Assembly (NCBI GenBank): GCA_902493895.1
Contig: CABUQW010000009.1
Coordinates: forward strand, 1 to 56,246
From: an uncultured Collinsella sp.
GTDB taxonomy: Bacteria > Actinomycetota > Coriobacteriia > Coriobacteriales > Coriobacteriaceae
Direction: 5' to 3'
Length of the DNA: 56,246 nucleotides
The position numbers and the translations under genes are program-made. Below, in pieces: positions 16,736 to 24,195 of the stretch (within the stretch, counting starts at the first letter, position 1; each line of letters opens with the position of its first letter). The notes below the pieces were generated by a model. It was not told where the DNA came from and ran no database searches. It saw only the letters and a program-made list of their open reading frames with translations.

Positions 16736-17628
16736 CAGCCGAACCTCTTCTCATCGATCGCATGCAACACGCAGGGCAGCATCATCCAGGCAGCGTACAC
16801 GACATAGCCCAGCCACGGCGCCGGCACCGATAGTTGCGGGTAAAACGAATACTGCGTTGTCGCGGTCCATGCCACCGCCACCGCAGCGGCACCAAACACC
16901 GCAAGCCCAACCAGCGCGGCAACATCGCCGCGACCCAGCCGATACCGCGCGTACGTCGTGCGACGTGTCGCGGCGCCCCATCCACGGGAGCGCATGGCGT
17001 CCGCGCGCTCCAGCGAATCTTCCATGCCCCAGCCCATCAACACGCTCGATGCCCGTAGGCGCGAACGCACGGGATCGGCCGGCGCGCGACCCGGCACATC
17101 AATCGCATCCTGCACCGCCAGTACCGTACGACCGCGGCGTAAAAACTGCGGGATAAGCCGCATGCACATCGAGATCATGAGCGCGAGCACCGGCGCGGCG
17201 TTGCCCAAAAGCGCAAGTACCTTGTCGTATTCGAGCATCGACGCCGCGGCCTCAAACCACAGCACGCTCGCCACGAACAGCCCGCCCATGCACAGGCCGT
17301 AAACCATGCTCTCTAGATACACCGCACGCATGCCAATACGAAACAGCTCCGTCGAGCCCGATGCACTAAACAGCGGATTGAGCACCGCAATGATCAAAAT
17401 CACCGGCAGCTGCCAGCGAAGCGCGCCCAACGTGCGCGCAACACCGCGCGTCGCAAGCCCGTACGCCAACCCGCCCGCAAGCGATAGCGCAATCAGCACC
17501 GGTTGCATCGAGAACATGGTGAGCCCCAACGTCAGCACCATGTAGAGCGCCGGCACCGCCGGATGCGACATCGAAAATGCCGCGACGGGTTCGTTGCCCG
17601 ATTCCTCTCGCATGGTGTCCACGGGCAT
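16735..17628 (-). CDS. ecfT: ECF transporter transmembrane component EcfT
   Basis: 297 residues. The scaffold membrane protein couples the ATPase to the S component. Five or six hydrophobic segments are visible, and the C-terminal coupling helix has the Ala-Arg-Gly type motif SLERADAMRSRGWG. I chose ATG 17628 because GAGGGG lies 6 nt upstream; a TTG at 17646 or an ATG at 17634 would have poorer spacing. First gene of the EcfT-EcfA-S operon, divergent from glmU across 190 bp. Confidence 0.9.
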   Translation of the reverse strand: MPVDTMREESGNEPVAAFSMSHPAVPALYMVLTLGLTMFSMQPVLIALSLAGGLAYGLATRGVARTLGALRWQLPVILIIAVLNPLFSASGSTELFRIGMRAVYLESMVYGLCMGGLFVASVLWFEAAASMLEYDKVLALLGNAAPVLALMISMCMRLIPQFLRRGRTVLAVQDAIDVPGRAPADPVRSRLRASSVLMGWGMEDSLERADAMRSRGWGAATRRTTYARYRLGRGDVAALVGLAVFGAAAVAVAWTATTQYSFYPQLSVPAPWLGYVVYAAWMMLPCVLHAIDEKRFG

Positions 17629-17818
17629 CCCCATCCCCTCGCTCAAACGTCAACGCCGCAGCGCCGCCACCATACACAACCAGCGCAAACGCCGTACCGC
17701 CGGCCCAAGCCTCAGCTGCCGCGCATCAATCGTTACGCGCTCATCATATGCCTGCGGTATCATATTGCGCCGTGTATCGTTTCCAAACACACGTCTCTAT
17801 AACGTAACAGGAGATCAC

Positions 17819-19231
17819 ATGGACGCAACCGCAATTATCCTCGCCGCCGGCGAGGGCACCCGCATGAAGTCGAACCACTGCAAGGTTTCGCACAAGATTC
17901 TAGGCAAGCCCATGGTTCAGTGGATCGTCGACGCCACCATCAAGGCCGGCTGCAGCCGCGTCGTGGTCGTCATCGGCAGCCACGCCGACGAGATGCGCGC
18001 CCTCATCGATGGCGCCTACGCCAACAGCGCCACCAAAGTCGAGTGCGTCGAGCAGACCGAGCGCCTGGGCACCGGCCATGCCGTCAAGGTCGCGCTCGAG
18101 GCCTGCGGCATCGCGCAAGGCCCCGTCGTCGTGCTCAACGGCGACCTGCCGCTCATCACCGCCGACACCGTCGCCAAGTTCGCGCAGACCGTCGCCACCG
18201 GCGAGCTCGCCTGCACCGTCATGACCATGACCCCGCCCGATCCTTTTGGCTACGGCCGCATCAAGCTGGGCGCCGATGGTCAGATCGAGCGCATCATCGA
18301 GCAGAAGGACTGCACGCCCGAGCAGGCCGCCACGCTGCTGGAGTGCAACGCCGGCTGCTACGCCTTCGACGGCGCGCAGCTTGCCGCCCACATTAACGAG
18401 ATCGGCAACGACAACGCGCAGTCCGAGTACTACCTGCCCGACATGCTCGAAATCCTCAAGGGTCACGGCCAGGCAGTCTCCATCTTCCACTGCGACGACT
18501 ACCGCGACGGCCTGGGCGTCAACAGCCGCATCCAGCTCGCGCAGCTCACCGCCATCGCGCGCGACCGCATCAACGAGCACTGGATGGCAGAAGGCGTCAC
18601 GTTCATCGACCCCACGCAGGCCTGGATCGGTCCCGACGCCACCATCGGCCGCGACACCGTCGTGTGGCCGCAGACGCATCTGATCGGTCACGTCACCGTG
18701 GGCGAGGAGTGCCAGCTCGGCCCCAACAGCCGCCTCACCGACACCACCGTCGGCAGCGGCTGCATCATCGATGAGACCATCGCCATCGAGGCCGTCATCG
18801 AGAACGGCGTCGACTGCGGCCCGCGCGCCTACCTGCGCCCGGGCACCCACATGCTCGACGGCTCCAAGGCCGGTACGCACGTGGAAATCAAGAAGTCCAC
18901 GATCGGCGAGGGTTCCAAGGTGCCCCACCTGTCCTACATCGGCGACACCACCATGGGCTCCGGCGTCAACGTAGGCGCGGGCTCTATCACCTGCAACTAC
19001 GACGGCGTCCACAAGCACAAGACCGTCATCGGCAAGGATGCCTTCATCGGTTCTGACACCATGATGGTCGCGCCCGCCCAGATTGGCGACGGTGCGCTCG
19101 TGGCCGCCGGCTCCGTCATCACCGAGCCGGTCCCGGCCGACGCACTCGGTCTGGGCCGCGCCCGTCAGGTAAATATTGAGGGCTGGGCCGCCGATTATCG
19201 CCGTCGTCTGCACGAGGACGACGAGGCATAA
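17819..19231 (+). CDS. glmU: Bifunctional UDP-GlcNAc pyrophosphorylase / glucosamine-1-phosphate acetyltransferase
   Basis: 470 residues, normal for GlmU. It makes UDP-N-acetylglucosamine for peptidoglycan. N-terminal uridyltransferase: IILAAGEGTRMKSN, TERLGTGHAV, LNGDLPLI. C-terminal left-handed beta-helix of hexapeptide repeats: RAYLRPG, HVEIKKSTIGEGSKVPHLSY, GAGSITCNYDG. ATG 17819 has AGGAG 5-6 nt upstream. It is followed by a terminator and then prs, a gene pair that is adjacent in many Gram-positives. Confidence 0.97.
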   Translation: MDATAIILAAGEGTRMKSNHCKVSHKILGKPMVQWIVDATIKAGCSRVVVVIGSHADEMRALIDGAYANSATKVECVEQTERLGTGHAVKVALEACGIAQGPVVVLNGDLPLITADTVAKFAQTVATGELACTVMTMTPPDPFGYGRIKLGADGQIERIIEQKDCTPEQAATLLECNAGCYAFDGAQLAAHINEIGNDNAQSEYYLPDMLEILKGHGQAVSIFHCDDYRDGLGVNSRIQLAQLTAIARDRINEHWMAEGVTFIDPTQAWIGPDATIGRDTVVWPQTHLIGHVTVGEECQLGPNSRLTDTTVGSGCIIDETIAIEAVIENGVDCGPRAYLRPGTHMLDGSKAGTHVEIKKSTIGEGSKVPHLSYIGDTTMGSGVNVGAGSITCNYDGVHKHKTVIGKDAFIGSDTMMVAPAQIGDGALVAAGSVITEPVPADALGLGRARQVNIEGWAADYRRRLHEDDEA

Positions 19232-19246
19232 CGTTTCACCAAGCAC

Positions 19247-19281
19247 AAAAGGAGCTGTTCCATGGGGACGGCTCCTTTTTC
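19247..19281 (+). terminator. Terminator after glmU
   Basis: GGAGCTGTTCC ATG GGGACGGCTCC forms an 11-bp stem with two wobble pairs, followed by TTTTTCT. Confidence 0.85.
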
Positions 19282-19371
19282 TATCGTGACCTGCGCGACC
19301 GGATGAGTGGTCGGTTCGTGTCCGTTGACGGTAAAGACGTTATCAAGACCCGATTAACCCCGCCGCACGGT

Positions 19372-19377
19372 TACAAT
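19372..19377 (+). promoter_or_regulatory. Putative -10 box of prs (TACAAT)
   Basis: GGTTACAATGCA stands about 46 bp before the prs start, downstream of the glmU terminator, so prs needs its own promoter. A TTGACG (19325) is too far upstream to be its -35. Confidence 0.4.
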
Positions 19378-19423
19378 GCAAAAAGGCATCTATATGGCAT
19401 TCGATGTATAAAGGAGAAGGGTA

Positions 19424-20410
19424 ATGCCGATTAATGATCCCGAGAAGTCGGAGAATATGCGCAAGTCCATCCGCGTGTATTCCGGTTCCTCCAACCGTCC
19501 CCTCGCTCAGAAGATCGCTGAGTACCTTGGGGTCGAGCTTTCGGGCCTTACGCTAAAGCAGTTCGCCAACGGTGAGATTTACGCCCGCTACGACGAGACC
19601 GTCCGCGGCGCCGACGTCTTCCTGATTCAGTCCGTGGCCGGCGGCAACGTCAACGACATGCTCATGGAGCTGCTCATCGCCACCGACGCTGCCAAGCGCG
19701 CATCCGCCCGCTCCATCACCGCCGTCATCACCCACTACGGCTATGCCCGCCAGGACCGCAAGGCCGGCCCGCGCGAGCCCATCACCGCCCGCCTCGTCGC
19801 CAACCTGCTCGAGCGCGCCGGCGTCGACCGCATCATCACCCTCGACCTGCACCAGGGCCAGATCCAGGGCTTCTTTGATATCCCGGTCAACCACCTGTCC
19901 GCACTGCCGCTGTTTGGCCAGTACTACAACGACATGCACTTCGACACCGATAACCTGGTTGTCGTCTCCCCCGACGTGGGTCGTGCCAAGGCCGCCAAGA
20001 AGCTGTCCGACATGCTCGGCTGCGACCTGGCCATCGCCCACAAGGGCCGTCCGCGCCACAACGCCGCCGAGGTCATGGGCATCATCGGTGACATCAAGGG
20101 CAAGACCTGCATCATCAACGACGACATGATCGACACCGCTGGCACCCTGTGCGCCAACGTCAAGGAGCTCAAGGCTATGGGCGCTGGCGACATCTACGTC
20201 TGCGCCACCCACGGCATCTTCTCCGGTCCGGCCATCGAGCGTCTGAACGACGCCCCCATCGTCGAGTGCGTCGTCACCGACGCCATTCCCGTCGAGGTCG
20301 GCGGCAAGATCAAGACTATCTCGGTCGCCGAGGAGTTCGCCCAGGCCATCTCCGCCGTTTACCACGAGGAGCCCGTCTCCACGCTCGTCGGCGGCGACTT
20401 CGCGCTGTAG
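19424..20410 (+). CDS. prs: Ribose-phosphate pyrophosphokinase (PRPP synthetase)
   Basis: 328 residues. It makes PRPP from ribose 5-phosphate and ATP, feeding purF and the pyrimidine, NAD, His and Trp pathways. Class I signatures: RVYSGSSNRPLAQKIAEYLG, FANGEIYARYDE, HYGYARQDRKAGPREPI, DLHQGQIQGFFDIPVNHL, VVSPDVGRAKAAKKL and the PRPP loop INDDMIDTAGTL. ATG 19424 has AAGGAGAAGGGT directly upstream, giving a short N-terminal extension (MPINDPEKSENM) before the conserved core. Confidence 0.97.
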   Translation: MPINDPEKSENMRKSIRVYSGSSNRPLAQKIAEYLGVELSGLTLKQFANGEIYARYDETVRGADVFLIQSVAGGNVNDMLMELLIATDAAKRASARSITAVITHYGYARQDRKAGPREPITARLVANLLERAGVDRIITLDLHQGQIQGFFDIPVNHLSALPLFGQYYNDMHFDTDNLVVVSPDVGRAKAAKKLSDMLGCDLAIAHKGRPRHNAAEVMGIIGDIKGKTCIINDDMIDTAGTLCANVKELKAMGAGDIYVCATHGIFSGPAIERLNDAPIVECVVTDAIPVEVGGKIKTISVAEEFAQAISAVYHEEPVSTLVGGDFAL

Positions 20411-20433
20411 TCGCTCGACCCTCGCATCCCTCC

Positions 20434-20538
20434 GGAAGCCCCGGACACGCCTGCGGGGTTATCACGCGAACGTCCTCGCCGCTTTGCGGCTGCGGGATGT
20501 TCGCTTTGATAACCCCTCCCGGCGTGTCCGGGGCTTCC
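20434..20538. repeat. Long GC-rich cruciform after prs (P1)
   Basis: Outer arms GGAAGCCCCGGACACGCC (20434-20451) and its exact inverse (20521-20538) are 18 bp and perfect. Inner arms GGGGTTATCACGCGAACGTCC (20455-20475) and 20494-20516 pair imperfectly around GCCGCTTTGCGGC. The whole could fold into one hairpin of about 105 nt and would stop prs transcription or protect its 3' end. No terminal T-run. Confidence 0.85.
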
Positions 20539-20652
20539 TGCTGTCTCGGGGCAGCTGTTTTCTGAAATGACTTTGCTGCAACCTTTCCTCGCATTCGGCG
20601 GGCGTGGTAGCCTTTGTCGTTGATTGAACTATTTACGTAACGGAGGACAAAC

Positions 20653-21282
20653 ATGGCAGCTGCACAGCCGCTTAAGATTCGCATGGTTGCCGGACTTGGC
20701 AACCCCGGCGAGGAATATGCCGAGACCCGTCACAACGCTGGCTTCAAAGCGATCGACGAGCTGGCCCGTCAGGCCGGTGTCACGTACTGGAAAAACCAAG
20801 CAGGCGCCGAGGTCGCGCTCATCAATATCAACGATGCCGAGGAAGAGGGCGGCAAGCGCCAGATCGTGCTGGTCAAGCCGCAGTCGTACATGAATACCTC
20901 GGGTGGCCCCATCTCCAAGCTCTGCCGCGAGTACAAGATCAAGGCCGAGGAGCTGCTCGTCATCCACGACGAGCTCGATATTCCCGCCGGCGACGTCCGC
21001 GTTAAGGTGGGCGGCGGCCACGCCGGTCACAACGGCCTGCGTTCCATCATCGACAAGATGGGCAGCCGCGACTTTAGCCGTATCCGCACCGGCATCGGCA
21101 ACCCTCCCGGCAAGATGGCCGTCGCCGACTACGTTCTTAAGCAGCTGCGCGCCCGCGAAGCCGAGGATTTCCAGGACACCTGCGCCCGCGCCGCAGATGC
21201 CGCCGGTCTGGCCATCGTCCACGGCGTAATCTACGCCCGCGATCACGTAAACGGCGCCGCTTCCGCCAACGGCAAGCACTAA
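20653..21282 (+). CDS. pth: Peptidyl-tRNA hydrolase
   Basis: 209 residues. It recycles tRNA by cleaving peptidyl-tRNA released from stalled ribosomes. Conserved blocks: MVAGLGNPGEEYAETRHNAG with the catalytic His, VKPQSYMNTSGG, VIHDELDIPAGDVRVKVGGG and GHNGLRSIIDKMGS. GGAGG lies about 9 nt before ATG 20653. The prs-pth neighbourhood is common in Gram-positives. The stop TAA is the first part of a repeat element at 21282. Confidence 0.96.
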   Translation: MAAAQPLKIRMVAGLGNPGEEYAETRHNAGFKAIDELARQAGVTYWKNQAGAEVALININDAEEEGGKRQIVLVKPQSYMNTSGGPISKLCREYKIKAEELLVIHDELDIPAGDVRVKVGGGHAGHNGLRSIIDKMGSRDFSRIRTGIGNPPGKMAVADYVLKQLRAREAEDFQDTCARAADAAGLAIVHGVIYARDHVNGAASANGKH

Positions 21283-21497
21283 AACCTACCATTTAGGGAT
21301 GTTTATTTTGGCAGGTTTCATCTGCGGAAACGCCGCGGCGGCTGCGTCGCAATAAACCCTGTGCCGCTATACATATGCAACGCCCCAAAGGGGCCGGCCT
21401 CAACGAAGCGCGAGGCCGGCCCCCTTTGCCGTTTTGCCTGATAAAACCGACCAAAATAAACCTGTCCCTTTTTGGCAGGTCACTTTTCCCACCTGCC
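21282..21497. mobile_element. Paired inverted element with AATAAACCTGTCCCT core
   Basis: 21284-21318 (ACCTACC..AGGGAT.GTTTATTTTGGCAGGT) is an inverted, partly diverged copy of 21449-21480 (GACCAAAATAAACCTGTCCC, then TTTTTGGCAGGT). Between them is a strong hairpin AAAGGGGCCGGCC/GGCCGGCCCCCTTT (21387-21427) that could terminate pth. A related single copy follows purF at 35220-35259. In both places the element begins at the stop codon. Two inverted units round a stem is REPIN-like. Confidence 0.75.
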
Positions 21498-21529
21498 GAA
21501 GACACACGTAAACAGCATGTCCATGAGGG

Positions 21530-21535
21530 TATAAT
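21530..21535 (+). promoter_or_regulatory. Putative -10 box of nfnAB (TATAAT)
   Basis: GGGTATAATTTG gives a consensus -10 about 105 bp before nfnA. The hexamer 17 bp upstream (CGTAAA) is not a good -35. Confidence 0.45.
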
Positions 21536-21540
21536 TTGCA

Positions 21541-21577
21541 CCGTATGTCTGCACAACGCCTGTGCGCGTACGGTTTT
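21541..21577 (+). promoter_or_regulatory. Attenuator-like hairpin in the nfnA leader
   Basis: CCGTA (21541-21545) pairs with TACGG (21569-21573) and GCACA (21551-21555) with TGTGC (21561-21565); TTTT follows at once. It begins about where transcription from the TATAAT box would start and lies ~65 nt before the start codon. A second small hairpin (ACCGTCC...) comes after it. Control signal unknown. Confidence 0.4.
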
Positions 21578-21640
21578 ACTCGGGCTACCGTCCATTTCCG
21601 TGGAGGCACGGTTCGGCGGCCCTAACAAGAGAGGGGTTCT

Positions 21641-22480
21641 ATGTATAAGATCCTGGAGAAGACGCAGTTCTCGGAGAAGGTGTTCAAGTTCCGCATCGAG
21701 GCGCCTGCAATCGCCAAGCATGCGCACGCTGGACAGTTCCTCATGGTCCGCGCCAACGAGACGGGCGAGCGTGTCCCGTTTACCCTGGCCGGCTGGAACG
21801 GTGACGAGGGCTGGGTCGAGTTCATCTTCATGGTGATCGGCAAGACCACCGAGATGCTTTCCACCTACGAGGCAGGCGAGTCGCTGCGCGACGTCGTGGG
21901 CCCGCTGGGCGTTCCCACCGAGATGGCCGAGGGCCCCTGCGCCGTCATTGGCGGCGGCGTCGGCCTGGCAATTGCCTTCCCGGTCGCCAAGCACCTGGTC
22001 GAGACCGGCCACGAGGTTCACGCCATCATGGGCGCCCGCACCAAGGACCTCCTGCTCATGGAGGACCAGTTCCGCGAGCTCCTCGACGAGGACCACATCC
22101 ACATCACCACCGACGACGGCTCCTACGGCGAGCAGGGCGTTGTCACCGCTCCGCTGGAGCGTCTGCTGCAGGACAAGGCCGTGAGCCAGGTCTTCTGCGT
22201 CGGCCCCGTTCCGATGATGAAGTTCTCGACCCTCACCGCCCAGAAGTACGACACCCCCATCACCGCGTCCCTCAACCCCATCATGGTTGACGGCACCGGC
22301 ATGTGCGGCTGCTGCCGCGTCGAGGTGGGCGGCGTGACCAAGTTCGCTTGCGTCGACGGCCCCGACTTCGATGCCACCCTGGTCGACTGGGATGACCTTC
22401 GTGCCCGCCAGGCCGCTTACCGTTCCGAAGAGGGCGAGTCCCTCAAGGCCTATGAGGAAAAGAGCTGCGCATGCCACTAG
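21641..22480 (+). CDS. nfnA: NADH-dependent ferredoxin:NADP+ oxidoreductase subunit A (NfnA)
   Basis: 279 residues, a ferredoxin-reductase-like FAD/NAD subunit. FAD-binding part VPFTLAGWNGDEGWVEFIFM, NAD-binding part CAVIGGGVGLAIAFPVAKHL, and a C-terminal [2Fe-2S] site with DGTGMCGCCRVEVGG and FACVDGP. With NfnB it catalyses flavin-based electron bifurcation between NADPH, NAD+ and ferredoxin in fermenting anaerobes. ATG follows GAGAGGGG. The end overlaps nfnB by 10 bp. The single-subunit relatives are often annotated as sulfide dehydrogenase or dihydroorotate dehydrogenase electron-transfer subunit, but the nfnB partner decides. Confidence 0.92.
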   Translation: MYKILEKTQFSEKVFKFRIEAPAIAKHAHAGQFLMVRANETGERVPFTLAGWNGDEGWVEFIFMVIGKTTEMLSTYEAGESLRDVVGPLGVPTEMAEGPCAVIGGGVGLAIAFPVAKHLVETGHEVHAIMGARTKDLLLMEDQFRELLDEDHIHITTDDGSYGEQGVVTAPLERLLQDKAVSQVFCVGPVPMMKFSTLTAQKYDTPITASLNPIMVDGTGMCGCCRVEVGGVTKFACVDGPDFDATLVDWDDLRARQAAYRSEEGESLKAYEEKSCACH

Positions 22481-23880
22481 TTAACGGTCGTTTCGTTGCC
22501 GATATGAAGTCGCCCCGCACCCCCGATAACGAGGAGCCGGCTGCCGAGCGCGCCTGCGACTTCCGCCCCGTCGACAAGGGCTTCACCGAGGAGATGGCGC
22601 TGGCCGAGGCCGAGCGCTGCCTCAACTGCAAGAAGCCGTTCTGTGTTGAGGGCTGCCCCGTCAACATCAACATCCCCCGCTTTATCGAGCAGATCCGCGC
22701 GAAGGACTTCGGCGGCGCTCTCGATACCATCCGCGAGGACTCCATGCTTCCCGCCATCTGCGGCCGTGTCTGCCCGCAGGAGAACCAGTGCGAGGGCAAG
22801 TGCATCCGTGGTAAGAAGTCCGAGCCCGTGGCCATCGGCCAGCTCGAGCGCTTCCTGGGTGATCGCCCCGAGCTCGCCTCCACGCCCAAGATGGCCCCCA
22901 AGAACGGCAAGAAGGTCGCCGTCGTCGGCTCCGGCCCGTCCGGCATCACCTGCGCCGGCGAGCTCGCCCGTAACGGCTTTGACGTTACCGTCTTCGAGGC
23001 CTTCTTCACCGGCGGCGGCGTGCTGGTCTACGGCATCCCCGAGTTCCGTCTGCCCAAGGCAGTCGTCAAGCGTGAGATTGACGGCCTTGAGGACATGGGC
23101 GTCAAGTTTGAGTACAACTCCGTCGTGGGCAACATGGCCACGGCCGAGGAGCTGTTCGAGCAGGGCTTCGACGCCATCTACGTGGCAACCGGCGCTGGCC
23201 TGCCAAAGTTCCTCAACGTCCCCGGCGAGAACCTGCCCAACGTCTTCTTCGCGAACGAGTACCTCACCCGCGTGAACCTGATGAAGGCCAACAAGTTCCC
23301 CGAGTACGATACCCCCACCAAGCACGGCAAGAACGTCGTCGTCTTTGGTGGCGGCAACGTGGCTATGGACGCCGTCCGTACCGCCAAGCGTCTGGGCGCC
23401 GAGCACGCCATCATCGCTTACCGCCGTACCGAGGACGAGATGCCCTGCCGTCGCGCCGAGCTGCACCATGCCAAGGCCGAGGGCGTCGAGGTTCTGCCGC
23501 TTGTCTCCCCGCTCGAGTTTGTCGCTGGCGAAGACGGCTCCGTGTGCGCCGTCAAGGTCCAGAAGATGGAGCTCGGCGAGCCCGACGAGTCCGGCCGTCG
23601 TCGCCCGGTGCCCATCGAGGGCGCCATCGAGGAGATTCCCTGCGACGTCGCAATCTCGGCTATCGGCACCAACGCCAACCCCTTCGCAAAGAAGATCGGC
23701 GGCAAGATGGAGCTCAACAAGTGGGGCTACATCGTTGCCGACGAGGAGACTGGCCAGACCACCGATCCCCGCATCTGGGCTGGCGGCGACATCGTCACCG
23801 GTGCCGCTACGGTCATTCTGGCGATGGGCGCCGGCAAGAAGGCCGCTGCCTCCATCACCAAGAGCCTGCTGGGCGAGTAA
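22471..23880 (+). CDS. nfnB: NADPH-oxidising subunit B of the bifurcating transhydrogenase (NfnB, GltD-like)
   Basis: 469 residues of the glutamate-synthase small-subunit family. The N-terminal cysteines AERCLNCKKPFCVEGCPVNI and ICGRVCPQENQCEGKC bind two [4Fe-4S] clusters. Then come FAD binding VAVVGSGPSGITCAGELARN, NADP binding VVVFGGGNVAMDAVRTAKRL, and the closing ATVILAMGAGKKAAASI. No glutamate synthase large subunit is nearby; the overlap with nfnA supports an NfnAB complex rather than GltBD. Confidence 0.92.
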   Translation: MPLVNGRFVADMKSPRTPDNEEPAAERACDFRPVDKGFTEEMALAEAERCLNCKKPFCVEGCPVNINIPRFIEQIRAKDFGGALDTIREDSMLPAICGRVCPQENQCEGKCIRGKKSEPVAIGQLERFLGDRPELASTPKMAPKNGKKVAVVGSGPSGITCAGELARNGFDVTVFEAFFTGGGVLVYGIPEFRLPKAVVKREIDGLEDMGVKFEYNSVVGNMATAEELFEQGFDAIYVATGAGLPKFLNVPGENLPNVFFANEYLTRVNLMKANKFPEYDTPTKHGKNVVVFGGGNVAMDAVRTAKRLGAEHAIIAYRRTEDEMPCRRAELHHAKAEGVEVLPLVSPLEFVAGEDGSVCAVKVQKMELGEPDESGRRRPVPIEGAIEEIPCDVAISAIGTNANPFAKKIGGKMELNKWGYIVADEETGQTTDPRIWAGGDIVTGAATVILAMGAGKKAAASITKSLLGE

Positions 23881-23908
23881 TCACCTACAGCGCTAGCCAT
23901 CAAACGGC

Positions 23909-23947
23909 AAAGTCCCCGTCGAGCACACGCCCGGCGGGGACTTTTTC
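23909..23947 (+). terminator. Terminator of nfnAB
   Basis: AGTCCCCG (23911-23918) pairs with CGGGGACT (23935-23942) and is followed by TTTTTCT. Confidence 0.8.
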
Positions 23948-23963
23948 TATGCCGGCCGCCCCA

Positions 23964-23998
23964 ACCACCACAAAGGAGACAGGCATCTTTGTGGTGGT
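23964..23998. repeat. CCACCACAAAG palindrome, copy 1
   Basis: ACCACCACAAAG (23964-23975) and CTTTGTGGTGGT (23987-23998) are inverted around GAGACAGGCAT. Its reverse complement matches the copy at 26756-26797 at almost every position, including the inner GCCTGTC word, so the two copies are in opposite orientation. Confidence 0.85.
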
Positions 23999-24020
23999 CG
24001 GGGGTCTGGTCGGTCGTTTT

Positions 24021-24077
24021 GTCTCAATCTGTAACAGTTAGAGGCCAAATTCCTCGCCACGTGTTACAGATCGAGAC
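24021..24077. repeat. TCTCAATCTGTAACA palindrome, copy 2
   Basis: Arms GTCTCAATCTGTAACA (24021-24036) and TGTTACAGATCGAGAC (24062-24077) around a 25-nt loop that again begins with a TTAGAGGC-like word and A-rich stretch. Same family as 8392-8448. Confidence 0.9.
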
Positions 24078-24100
24078 GTTAGGTTAGCGGCTGAACAGTT

Positions 24101-24158
24101 CGTCTCAATCTGTAACACCTAGAGCCCAACTATCAGGTTTGGTGTTACAGATCGAGAT
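24101..24158. repeat. TCTCAATCTGTAACA palindrome, copy 3
   Basis: Arms CGTCTCAATCTGTAACACC (24101-24119) and GGTGTTACAGATCGAGAT (24141-24158). It shares with copy 1 the right flank GAGATTTTGT...GCCGAGAAT, so homology extends beyond the palindrome. It lies 38 bp after the stop of the surface protein. Confidence 0.9.
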
Positions 24159-24195
24159 TTTGTAAAAGCCGAGAATGGGCGCTGCCACCAAAAGC

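Noticed and set aside
17629..17818. Riboswitch for the ECF transporter
   Set aside because: No TPP, cobalamin, FMN or preQ1 core sequences could be recognised on either strand.
22471..23880. Glutamate synthase small subunit (gltD)
   Set aside because: No GltB is adjacent; the overlapping NfnA-type partner makes NfnB the better call.
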